Shown: positions 1 to 12,200 of the stretch, piece by piece | How positions within the stretch are numbered: the first letter of the stretch is position 1 | Layout of the letters: each line of letters opens with the position of its first letter | NCBI GenBank assembly: GCA_947652605.1 | Contig: OX393581.1 | Location: 52,413,924-52,477,923 of the forward strand | DNA from: Elmis aenea | Lineage: Eukaryota > Arthropoda > Insecta > Coleoptera > Elmidae | Direction of reading: 5' to 3' | Length of the DNA: 64,000 nucleotides | Position numbers and translations under genes: made by a program | The notes under the pieces: model-generated | The model's input: the letters and a program-made list of their open reading frames with translations, nothing else | What the model was told of the DNA's origin: nothing | Databases searched by the model: none

Positions 1-1450
1 ACTTTGTAAGGCTGAGGTTTCATTTTTGCTAAAAAGTTTTACCCTTAGACGGAATTGATGATTATTTTTCACCGAAGCGAAGACTAAAGGCAAATGTTGC
101 AGACAACTTGCCGGTAAATGCTTTTCTGACAATTTCTTAAATATTATAAAACGATACATGGAAGCCCCTAGTTTTAGAATTCCAGATTAAAGCATGAAAA
201 AGTAGCTATTGGAAATAAACAGAAGGTCAACCTGAATTTATTGAGAATAAAAACCACGGGCAATATTTTTTAAGATTTTATTTTCAATACGATCAAAGAA
301 ATTTCCTTTGGCAATAAAACCATTTTTCCTTTCCACCCTATTAAAAGCCCTGCTTTCGGAATACATACTTGCAAAATAAACATGAAAGACAGTATCAATC
401 TCCTTGTCAGACCATAAATTATTACCCCGCAAATTTCTTTTAACTCGACAGGCAAAGAACTGAAAAATTAACGGGGCAGATTAGCTTTTAATGATTTGGC
501 TTTTTAATTCCCACTAAGTTCAGCTTGACCCTTGTCTGATTCATTCTGTATACCACCAACGTTTGGCAGGATCTTACTAAAGTCCATTGCAAAGCCTATC
601 ATATCTTAGAATCAATAAACAATGTCCCAAATTTGAAGTCAATTGCTCTTTAAAACTTATTTGATTTTTCTCCATGAAAAAAAAAGACTGTGTTCTTAGC
701 ATGTTTTCAATGTCTGAATAAACGTTTTTAATTTGAACTTATTACATTATTAAATAATATGGAGTAGGTACTAAATGCAGCACGATGAAGGGGAGATTTT
801 TTAATTTATCAAACCGAAATTATACGATATTTGTGAAATTCTCAGGAAACTAAAATTTTCGATTGTTTTTTCATATTTAAAAATCGAATTAGATTAACAA
901 TATGGTCTTTTGTACATATATCTGTACTCTTTCAATTTTCCTTGATAATACAAACCTTACAGACTTCGCTTTAACAATTAAAACAGAAATATGTAATTAC
1001 CAAATAGAATCGCAGCCAATATGAAACGCTTAATGAAAAATTAAAGTCTTATTCCTTAAAAAAATCTATTCAGAGTTAATGTTGCAGTTATTTACTAAAT
1101 ATGTAATCCAACTTTACGAACTAGTTAAGGCCCATGCAGAATTTAATAATGTTTACCTTTAAAAAAATTACAGTTTTCGAATGTCTAAATATTATAAAAA
1201 GGAGGCTGATATCTTGTGATACGGTAAAATATGTGAAAAGAATGAACTTTAAACCAGTGGCACAGGAAGTTCTTTTTACGAGTACCTTAAAAAAATTCCA
1301 ACGTTTGCTGTATTATTTATGAATAAAGAGAAAAAGGTGGACCAATGAAATCAGCGACTTAAACTCTTTAATGTTTATTACAAACTCGAACACAGGCAAT
1401 TATCATTGTGTAATGAGTTTTCAGGTATTTTGTCATTATAACTATAGAAC
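1..1450. other. Non-coding AT-rich DNA
   Basis: No frame longer than chance and no RNA gene, repeat or splice chain was recognised. Confidence 0.5.
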
Positions 1451-1451
1451 C

Positions 1452-1500
1452 TAGACACCGAAAGGTACAAGAGGAACCGATTAAAAAGAAGAAGAAGACA
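1452..1500 (+). repeat. LINE 3'-tail relic
   Basis: The string CACCGAAAGGTACAAGAGG, then CCGATTAAAAAGAAGAAGAAG, matches the 3' ends of the LINE fragments at 11262-11305 and 35680-35722. Only the last 50 bases of the family are recognisable here. Confidence 0.5.
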
Positions 1501-1839
1501 TATAGAAACTACGTACATGTAAATAGAATAAAAAGTTTAATAAACCCTTTCGTTCAAAACGTTTGTAACAATAATAAAGTAAGAAATCATGGTACAAACT
1601 TTTTACAGTAGTCATACTCTGCTAGAAGAGAAATTTGTTTGCTCTTCAATTTAATAACAGACCTTCTGCCAGTATAATTTTAAAAAGATGTATAGATATT
1701 TTAAAGATAATAGAAGATAATTATCATAAATATTTAAATAGCTCCCTATTTTGCATTGAACAATACCCCAGTCTATTATAATATTTAAAAAATGCCTTAC
1801 AATGGCTGTCTTTCATTAATTATTCAAATTCTGCAACTA

Positions 1840-2300
1840 CTGCTTCCTTCAAAGAATTAATATTGAGAGAAGTATTTTGTAAAGTTTACTTTTTAAGGTG
1901 ACCCCACGGGAAACAGTCGGAAGGTGTTAAGTCTGGAGATCTGGTTGCCCAATTCATTGCCACCACCTCTACCAATTTAAGGAATTGGAAAAAAAATATT
2001 TAATAAATTTCCAACACCTAACAGATCTGATTATCTCGTGCAACTTCTTCCAATGCAGGAATTACCTTAGTCACTCTTATTAGTAAATACGTTTTTGAAT
2101 TTAAATTTCCTTCAATTTTAAATGGACCGATCAAAACCCAAGTTCAAATATTAACTTTTTGAGGGTACTGAGTTCTTGTAGATATATTAATTCTAGGATT
2201 TTCTTTGGCCCAATATCGCATGTTTAGAAAATTTGGTTCTTTATTCAACGTGAAAGAGCATTCGTCTGTAAAACGAATTGATGGAAAAATCGTAAAAGTG
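1840..2300 (-). pseudogene. Degenerate DDE transposase relic
   Basis: On the minus strand the broken translation gives IRFTDECSFTLNKEPN, then a stop at about 2150, then WVLIGPFKIEGNLNSKTYLL and, after frame changes, WATRSPDLTPSDCFPWGH. These match the order of blocks in widespread insect transposase ORFs of the Tc3/DUF4817-like type (F-T-D-E, G-P-F-x-x-E-G-N-L-N, P-D-L-T-P-x-D). Stops and frameshifts show it is dead. Confidence 0.65.
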
Positions 2301-2479
2301 GACTTCCTGCATAAGCAATAAATATTTATGATTTAAAATCGCCCCTTTCATTTGTCCACCCTTTACATGCAAATCGTTGACGTATGAATATTAGAATCAG
2401 TGGTGTTCGGTGGACCAATTCCACAATAAAATGCGTTCGCTTATGATTTCTGTGCCACTGAACTTACGAACAATGATAG

Positions 2480-4030
2480 AATATTGTGATATTTTATTTT
2501 AGTTAGCTTTAAACTTAAAATTTTAATTATCTTTTCGCTCATCACTTTTAAAAAGTAACTTAGAATGTTAAGAAAATCGTCAGTATTTGTATGCATTCAA
2601 AACCACCAATAAGAAAAGAATCTGGTACGTGGTACCAATGTGCATGTAAAGAGATTTAAAAAGTGTGCTGAGCGCTGAGTGCATTATGTAATTCGTGGTC
2701 AATGGACGAGTATTTTTTATTCGTTGTAGCAAGTACAAACCTGAATGTAGAATTAATTGTGATGTATCTTTATTTTTTATAGGTTGCAATATTGTTGAAT
2801 TTAAATACTAATTAATTTTATCCATAAATTGAGAGTTCTGCTAGTCGAAAATTGAAGGAACTTCTCGATTTGTGCCAAAAAAATCTAATTTCCGTTAAAA
2901 ATCTTTGCATGCAAAATATTTTAAATGTTTCTCAAGTTATAATCCTTGGTCTGTATCTATATATATCAAAACTCTCACCTTTTTATTAAGAGCAAACTTA
3001 TTTGTAGATTAATAATATTATTTATACACAGATTTATAAATGAATAAGGTTCTTTGTAGATAAATAAATACAATTGCTACTGCCAAAGATATGAGTGTTG
3101 AAACTGGTCTTCATTTCTACAAGAAATTCTCCGAAAAAAAATAATTTTATATTTTAATTGAATTTATTTACGTGAATAAATGACAATTTATTTGCAAACT
3201 CACGACAGCAAGCATACAATTTTAATGGAAATTAGATAATTATTGTTATATTATAAGTCGTCTTACAAGCGTACGCCTATAAATATGTTGTTACCAAAAC
3301 GTATTACTTAACCCTAAAAACATAATATTTTCATACATTCCCGTCCACTATGTCTATTTTTCGTTTCTGTTACATATGTATTTCTATTTTTCAAAACACA
3401 TTGTAATCTATGTCGCACGGACTAGAGTGGTACTATATTGTAAAAGTAATAAAAATAAATATATGATTAACAGACTGCGTTTTTATACAAATCTAGCAGT
3501 ACAACATATTTAAAGTTTTAAACCCTCAATAAAAGGCTTTAATAACGATCAAAATTTGTTGGTTGAAGAACAAAAATTTGAATCCTGTTATTTTCTGTGG
3601 AAAAAAAGAAGATTTAAAACATGTGAAGACCTTTCAAACGCTACACAAGAACCCATTCATTTTTTATGATGAAAATTGTGTCCCTCTTAGGTGTCTTTAT
3701 ATAATAGTAATAAAGAAGAGTAATGAAAAAATAATTTAACATACGTAGAGCCATGAAACAACTACACGCTATGTTAGGGGCCATCTGACGTAACATGGTG
3801 AAGATATTAAGCTTTATTTGAATGTAATTTCCTGCCTGGTAAATAATGTATGCATTTTTTTGTCTTTCAATGTGCATATTTCTAAAATTTAGTCGAAAAA
3901 CTGATACTTTTGCCAAGAACTAAACGAACAACCAAAAAAGCAAGCGAAAGTTATGCGATTATTTCAACAACGTATTTGAAAGACCTGTTTGATAAACCCG
4001 CTTTAAAATATAGAATATAATACTTGAGTT
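2480..4030. other. Non-coding AT-rich DNA
   Basis: No supported gene; the short open frames lack codon bias or protein similarity I can name. Confidence 0.5.
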
Positions 4031-4039
4031 GATAATATT

Positions 4040-4185
4040 TCTTTCATATGTAGCGCGTTGCACGTGCGTAGGACAGCTGTGCCGAGCAGCTGTGAGAGGT
4101 CATTGAATGACGTCAGTGATGTTCTGTGGTCAGTGATTATTTTACAGGAAACTTGAATTGAACGTGTTTCCAAAACTAACAGGTA
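4040..4185 (+). promoter_or_regulatory. Possible promoter and 5' untranslated exon
   Basis: A GC-richer island in AT-rich DNA holds two CAGCTG E-boxes, a perfect CRE palindrome TGACGTCA (4108-4115), and at its right edge CTAACAG followed by GTAATTTT, a good splice donor. This fits a promoter plus non-coding first exon on the plus strand, but no plus-strand gene was found to which it could be joined. Confidence 0.25.
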
Positions 4186-4350
4186 ATTTTTGAAGTAGTT
4201 TTAGCATTTTAGCAAAAACCTGCATCTATCTAAGTGTAATTTCTGTAAATTATCCGCTTATATCTTGAGTAATTTGCTAAATAAACTATATTTTGAGGTT
4301 AGTAATCGTCAGATTGTCGAAAAAATTAGGCCAAATTTGAATATCTACGA

Positions 4351-4356
4351 TTTATT
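4351..4356 (-). terminator. Poly(A) signal of the large secreted gene
   Basis: AATAAA on the minus strand about 105 bases past the stop codon at 4461. Confidence 0.55.
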
Positions 4357-4460
4357 TAGGTAAATTTGTAATTAAGTATTACAATCGAACAATTAACAAT
4401 TAAACATAAAATAACAACAACAAAGACTATATCACAAACTTAAATCCCTTTCTAATTTCA

Positions 4461-6282
4461 TCATTCAAATTTGTATTTTCGACCTTTAAAACCAGCCTGA
4501 ATGATGCTGATTCCGTTTTCGTGTATTGCAGTAACGAAGTGGTTGCTTTCTGTGTTGAATTGGTTTATGTAGAGCGTTTTTGGAATGGCTGACGCAACAA
4601 TCTTTTCGATAAAGCCAGATATTCCTTCGTATACGAAAACTGATAGGGGTCTTGTTGGGTTGTCTGATACTACATACATAATTAATTCGTTTGTTGGGAG
4701 ATGCGCGAATTCTACTTGTACAGGGGCGTCCGTCTGGATGTTGTCCCATGTGACAAATTGTTTGGTATTGAGTTCAAACCTTGAAAAAGCCAGAAAAGTT
4801 CAATTTTAAATTCATGATTTCCAATTTTTTTAATTATTATAATAGGTTTTGTTATATAATGAAATAATAATTCGAAAAAAAAAAGAAAATTGTTTTGGTT
4901 CGTGGTTTGCTTCCAAACCAAACTAAATTTAAAAAATTTGGGGGAGGTGGCTCTTCATAGATTTTTTCCCATGGGCCCAAAAGTACAGAATGATTTCAAA
5001 AATGCCAAGGGCGTAGAATTTTTTTTCATTAGCAAATTTGAACGAAACATTTTCGCATTTAATAACAATTATCCAAGAAATATTCATACTGTATACCTTC
5101 GTATGTCGATTAATCCTGATTGCATAACATTTTGTAAATGACCAGATGCGATTGCTAGATAACTTATTCCTTTATAATTGATGGTGGAAATGCTTTGCAG
5201 ACCAACAACGAAGATCATTTGCTCCATAATAAATAATCTCGTATCATAATCAAATTTCCAGACATCAACTGAAGCTTCTTTATCTTCATTTCCTCTGTTA
5301 GCAATGAGAATGTACATCGCTTCTTTAACAGTTGATGACAAAGCCTGTAAAGAAAAAGTCTTTACTGAACCAATTTTACTTATAGTATTTTTACAAATAT
5401 ATTAGAGTATTTTGACTTGGCTTTTACAACTTAAAATAGTAATATATCAAAAAAGGATCCAAAATTTCAAAATTTTGACTTCATTTTACTTAAAAAATTA
5501 TACTTTTTTTAATTGCTTGGGCTGTAAAAAATTACATTTTGTAAACGAAAAATGAACTCATGATTTTTTCTTAATTTTATAAAGAATATGGAAGGTTGCA
5601 TTGGAATTGTTGCTAGGGAGCTCCCAATACTATTGTAAAAAAAAACTTGCTTTTGCTTACCATGAATCCATCGTAAGTCTTTAAAGCTTGATGGACATAC
5701 AAACCGTCAGTACCATCAACTTTTTCGCAAAGCAGTTGAGCCTCAGAAAAAGAAGTTGCCAAAAAGCAGTGTTGTTGTAAATCCGGTAATACCACAGATG
5801 TTAAAAATTGGCTGTGGTTGCTAAAAATGTTACTTATCTTCGCCAATTTTCCTTCCTCAAAACCGTATACAGCGCTGTTAAACTTCTTAGCTAAAAGTTT
5901 TACTGGATTACTTCAAGATTAATAGCATTTAGTTTTGTAACATACAATTACTATAAAACACAGTTTCGACATGTAAATATTGGGTTCCTTCCGCTTTTAT
6001 TATTCTTAAAGAAGACAACTTCTTTTTTTCTTCTATTTTGCTTAATCCTGCAACCATAATCGTAAAACATCATTAACTACACTTCAATATAAAACAAACC
6101 GGTATCATTGACGAAATGTCTTTTGTCTTCGTCCCATTTGTAGAAGTTTATCGTGTATGATGAATTTCTTCCTGTAATTATTCCCATGTAGGTTGTATTT
6201 GATTTATCAACTTTAATAGGAACCACATTTACATCTTTTAGTGTGGTGAGCACTTGGTAGTTGTCCAGAAAGCTGGCTTGAG
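4461..6282 (-). other. C-terminal EAR-like repeat region (exons 18-21)
   Basis: Residues 1694-2019 return to the EAR-like pattern, with segments such as FYKWDEDKRHFV, AMYILIANRGNE, VWKFDYDTRLFIMEQ, ISYLAIASGH, LIMYVVSDN and HFVTAIHENG. About five segments are visible, fewer than a usual seven-bladed propeller. The chain ends FKGRKYKFE and TGA at 4461. This part exists only in copy A; copy B ends before exon 18. Confidence 0.6.
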
Positions 6283-9200
6283 CTAAAAATTAGTTAATCA
6301 TTTATACAGGGTGTCTATAGAAATCTAACGAAGCAATACTCTTAAACCAAATTGTCCCACCTCATTGTTTATTGTGTGGGTTTAGCTACTGTGTAGAAAG
6401 AGTAAGCAAAACTTAAGAGTTTACAAACAATGCGAACCCTTCAGTTACAAATATGGCAAAAAAAAACACCTTTCATAGACCCTCTGCCAATCAATTCCGC
6501 TAAACGCACATTTCTTAAACACTTACATTTTAATGAATCCCTCACTTTGTAGGAGATATTCCACAGATTTTCATAATTCTCGTAGTAATCATTGAACGAT
6601 GCTGAATGAGTTATGTTGTAAATCAACTGCGTCACGTTAACACCCTGATAGAAGCTCAACACACCAATATTGTTAGCAACTAAACCGTTGTGCAAATTGA
6701 CTGGGGTTTTGAAGACAAGATTTTGATGTTTATAAGCCTGGAATTACATTATTAATATTGTGTTTGGCATTTTTAAATATGTTGAAGAAGCATTACCTGG
6801 TTGTTTATCAAATCAACTAGATCGATGTTATTTATTAATCCATTTATAAATATTTTATTGATGATGGTGGGATTATTTACTTCAGTAAACAGTTTTAAAC
6901 CTGTAATAGTTTGAGGGATGCTATTTAACATAATGCTTTGTTCGTTGAATGATAATCCATTCACTAACTTTTGTGACCTGTAAAGCAGTTTATTTACAAG
7001 AAAGAACATGGTTTTATAATTCTGTAAAAATAAGTTATTAATATACTTACGTAAATAACTAATATTTACAGATTAAGTGAGCATTTTAAAGTAATAAAAA
7101 AGGCTTCTATAATACGTTCACAAAGAGCATTTTCAAAAATATTGTCAAGAAAAATTAATTTTGTCCATGCAAAAATGCAAGTCTCGGAAAAAAATTCTTA
7201 CCCAATTCCGTTTGCGAATTTTGTGTAGTTATTAAAAACCACATTTCCCTCGATTTTAAAACTGCCAGCTTTTAGAACTGCATTCTGCGTCCAATAAACT
7301 ATATCAACACCTTGCATTTTAATATTTTTATCGGTTTTTAATATCTCAATTCCTGCATTTTCAACGATTTTGCTTCCAGTTACTATATTCTTGGTGTCGT
7401 ATCTCATAACATCGACTCTCAAATCCAAGTTATTGATGAGGTAGTCTCCTTGCAGATCTAAAATTTGAGGATTTTGGTGTTATGTGCTTTCATAATAAAC
7501 GGTTTAAATATAAAAGGAGCTATATTCAACATTGTATATAGTCTAAATATGCCATAAAGACACAATTTAATTTAATTTAATTTGAACTTAATATGGGCAT
7601 GTAACACAGAGGGCGCCAAATAGGTGGGACACTGTAGGAATCCCTTAAACCTATTTCTGTGAAATAATAATAAAGCAGGTGTTATCGGCTTACTTTTTAC
7701 GTTTTTTTCTACACATCACTTGTATTTATTTATACCACCAAAAAATAACTCACCAATCAATTCACATCTTTCCAGTACCAAAGTATTTTCAAAAACCTGG
7801 TTTGTATTTTTTAACAAGGCAGTAGCCATAAATTCTTCCAAATTAATGCCGCCTATTTCACCTTCAACAGATCCTTCTGTTGCCAAAACTCCATTTTTAA
7901 AGACTACGCCATCGGTGAATCCTAGTGTAGCCGAGATATTTTGATCGTTCGATTTACTAAAGTAGTTTTGTGACAACCAACGCAAATTTACCTCACCGAC
8001 ATAATTCTGAAAACAAAGCTACTTTCAAAATCTCTTGTAAAACTGAAGCATATATTTTTTTAAGGTCGTACACATAAACTTACGATGCAAAATAACCCAA
8101 ATAATGCTGAAAATTCGTGCTTTTATTGCGTAATTATTAGGGACGATCATACCCATAAAAATTTACTTGAATTAAACACATTTTTTACTGTTAAAAAGAG
8201 GTAAGGAATTTTGAATTTCAGTGTTAAAATTTGCGGTTTGCGTTTAAACAACGTTTATGCAATGCGTAACGCGTGTTATTTTGTTTAGAAACCGATTAAA
8301 AATATTTTTATAGCTGTTTAAAGTTTTTAAAATTTTTCCAAGAATATACCTACCCTTCACATCTTTTATGTAAAAAAATAAAAAATGTTATGACTGTGTA
8401 AAAAATATTAGTTTTTAATAATTGTTCAATTCTTACCTTTACAAACACTTCATTTTCGAAAAACACCTGGTCAAATTCAAAAGAACCCGACAGTATTGCC
8501 TCTTTGTTACTATACCACGAGTTGTCCAGTGCATAACTTAACGAAACTCCATTCACATTTTGTACTTTTGGACCTTTGGTGAAATACGCGTTACCTACAA
8601 TACATACATCCATCACACAAGAACATTTTTTAATTATCATTAGCTTTTCACCATTGATTATAACATCACGCTGCGATGAATCAAAATTGCAAAGCTCTGT
8701 TAGATTCAAGTCGAATATGAGGCCATCTACTTTGAGATTTCCGTAAATCGTAACCTTTTCGTTGAAGACTTTTCCTCCGCTCAAAATTTGTTCTATGTCA
8801 GAATCGGACTGGATTATATCGTGGAGATCGCTGAGTCCTTCAACTTGGCCGTCTAATCCTATGGGTTCTGCTGATGCGAGACCTTTGTCTAAAATCATTA
8901 CAATAACATCAATATTTTTTTTTTACAAATGTGTGATTTATTTAAGTAATTATTCGTGTTTTTAATTTTAAGAAATCACTTGATTATTTTTTTAGTGCTT
9001 CAATTGTTTAATTGGTTAATTTATTAATATAAGTTTGTTTCTTCGTCTATAGCAATCTTATTGCTACTGATAGAGAGACCAGAGTTTGAAAATTGGTCTA
9101 GCATTTGTGCATTTCTACAAGTAATCCTTCATTTAAAAAAGATTTAAACTTATCTTACGTATATTTTTCGTCAATTTCAACTCCTAAAGAGAAAAAAATC

Positions 9201-12200
9201 TGCTAACGAAGCAACGCAAGGCTGTGAAACTTTGCATGAACTGAAATTGAAGAAAAACACAATCCTACAAACTACCTAGCTTTTAATTTAATACTTTTTA
9301 TTTTGCTGTGCCAAAAAAGATCCTCTTAAAGAAATTTTCAAGCCGAAATTTCTAAAGCAATGTCAAAAAAACAAAACCGAATCGACCTAGCTAACGGTTT
9401 ATAAGATTAAATGCAGATTAAAAATATTCTTTGAGAAATTTCCTATGGAACAAGCAAAAAACGACACGATTTTTTAAGATATTTTAAAAACTGTTGCAGA
9501 TATCTGAAATCCGTTTAGATATTATTAATCAGCATAAAATTTAGCTACTTTTTCAAATTTAAACCCAAGGTTTATCTGTTATAACAAGAGAGTTTCCTAT
9601 AGCTCCCATGTTACGGAGACTCAAACGGTAGGTCAAGACACGAACCCGACACATATAGCGACGACCTCAGATTTTTTCAGTTTGTATGAAAACGGTTGCA
9701 GGTATCTGAAATCTGTTTTCATATCGTTATTCAGCATGAAATTTAGTAACTTTTCCAACCGTAAAACTTTGCTCTAGCTCATAATAATCAAGATATCCCT
9801 ATTGGAACTCGAATTTTAACCGTCCAGTATATTTATACTTACTGAATGTGACCACATTAAAATCGAATGGCTCATCAATTTTGACTGTATGTGTGTACAA
9901 GTCACCCACGTTAACGTGATTAATATGGTTTGATTCCACGTATGCATGGCCGTACACCGTAACATTTTCAAAATTCTGGTCGCCATAAATATTGTGATCA
10001 TCGCCTGCATAGAGCCACTTTCCAAAATCGTCTTTGGAAATGCCGTTCAAGTACCCATCGAAATAAAGATTGTTCAGTTGGACGTTGTTTAATTCCACAT
10101 TTTGATCCAAAACTAGTGACTTATTGGCATACTGCAACATATTTTTGGTGATATCGACGTTGAGTCCGTTTTTGGCTATTAAATTTTCGACGTGCAAGTT
10201 TTCAAATCGTTTGTGGCCTATTATGGTTTGCTTAAGGTTGCTAGGGTCGTGGAATATTGTATCTTCCAGCATCGCGTTGAAGTTCAGACCTCTGATGGAG
10301 CCTTTGGTTGTTAAGGAATTTGACTCGATAGTGACGGCTCTTAAAGGATTGTTTATTATTGTTGTACCTTCTATGTTTTCATGTCCTGTTATGGTGATAA
10401 TATTGTCCCAAGAGTTGCTACCAAAGTTAATTGCATTGCAGCTTATCCTGTAAAGCACAAAACAGAGCCGATAAATTTTCAAACAACTGAAGTCCAATTT
10501 TTTTATGGTTATTTCGAAATAAAAGAAGCTATGACAATACTTTTTCGTTGTTACGTGCGCTGCTATAGTCAGTTTTCAGTTGTTTTTTCGAAAACAAAAG
10601 TATTATCGATATTCAAGACTGGCGACAGTAAAAAAGGGGCGAAAATTATAGAGGCATGTATCTTCTTAGTGTAGTAGAAAAATTATATGAAAGAATTTTA
10701 GAGGAGGGATTAAGAAAACATTTCAAGAGAAACTTGGAAGAGGCGCGATGTGGCTTTAGACCGGATAGAAGCAAGCAGGATCTAATTTTTACGTTAAGAC
10801 AGTTAAGTGAAAAAATAATGGAACATCCAAAGGTGCTGTACTTGTGCTTTATCGATCTGTCGAAAGCCTTCGATAGAGTGCCAAGGGAAAAGATCTGGAA
10901 GATATTGAAACAAAATAGAGTGGGAGTTGGATTATTAAACGCCATCAAGAGTTTATATAAGAGTAGTAGAAATTATGTGCGAACCCATAAATGCAGTTCC
11001 CAGGAATTCATAACAACAGTGGGAGTAAGACAAGGAGGCACATTAAGTCCACTGCTCTTTATAATTTTTATGAATAAAATAATTAAAGAATGTAAACAAA
11101 ACGCAAAGCCTACTGGGTTTGGAATACACTAAAACCAATATCCTTAACAGAACCAGCCTTTGCAGATGATGTGGTGCTATTAGTCAGCTGGAGAGATGTG
11201 CCACAATTATCTAACGATAGGCAGGAGTGGAGAAACTTAATCCAGAAATAGAAAAGCATACCTCGACGCCGAAAGGTACTAGAGAACCCGATTAAGAAGA
11301 AGTATTTCGTAGTTATGTACAAAACTCGATTTAAAAAAAAAACAATGTACACAAAACAGGAAATATTGTTTACTATGAAACAACGTTTAGCTTTGAAACT
11401 GGCTAGGATTTACAGTCAAAGTGCCTAGCTTTGCACAATATTATACAGACACTTGATTTTAACAGCAAAATCGAAGGTTTTAAAAAACACCTTGATAAAA
11501 GAAATATTTAAAAATTCACGTAGACCTGCTACTTCGAACAGCATTTTCACAGGAAGTATGTAGTTACATTCAAACAATTTTTTTGTTACAAAACTTGTAT
11601 AGTTAAACCTTGAAACGAAAAAGCTGTAGCATATATTTAATGTAGGTCAAATACCTCTTTTCTTTCTGCTAATCATTTCAATTAGGGTTTTAAAATTGCC
11701 ATGAATTATTCATGAAGTTCCATACTTGGAGTTAACAATGACACTGCACGTTATAATGTTGTAATAAACTTAAATAACTTGATTAATATTGCTGAACATT
11801 CTAGTTTATATTTTTGGTCATTTATATGCAGATTTAGTAGACGAAAGTATAAGAAATTTATGAATGATATCATTCAACGCATTTGTGAAAGTTCAATTAA
11901 TGTATCGTTGCTAAAAAATAGTGCTTGTGTATTTTAATAGTTCTTTCTTATCATGCATGTATGTAGAAGTTTTAGTTACTAAGCATTACGTATAAGGAGT
12001 GCTTGGAATATTATTTCATGCTTTGTCCGAGTTCACGTGAATGATGTAATAGTTACCATTCTTAACTAATAACAGAGCACCACAAATTCTAGGTGGAAAA
12101 TCAAGTGTTTATTTTTATTCACCTTAATGTAACTATCTGTTTACATGGTTAACTCTGTTATTATAAAACTTAAAGAGTTAGTTAAATTGGTAAAGTTGGG

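Noticed and set aside
8350..8436. Open frame continuing exon 13 past 8437
   Set aside because: A good GTAAGA donor and matching phase to the next exon show that the extension is intron read-through.
10124..10453. 109-residue plus-strand open frame (and its twin at 34542-34871)
   Set aside because: It is antisense to exon 12 of the large gene; it has no domain and follows the codon pattern of the other strand.
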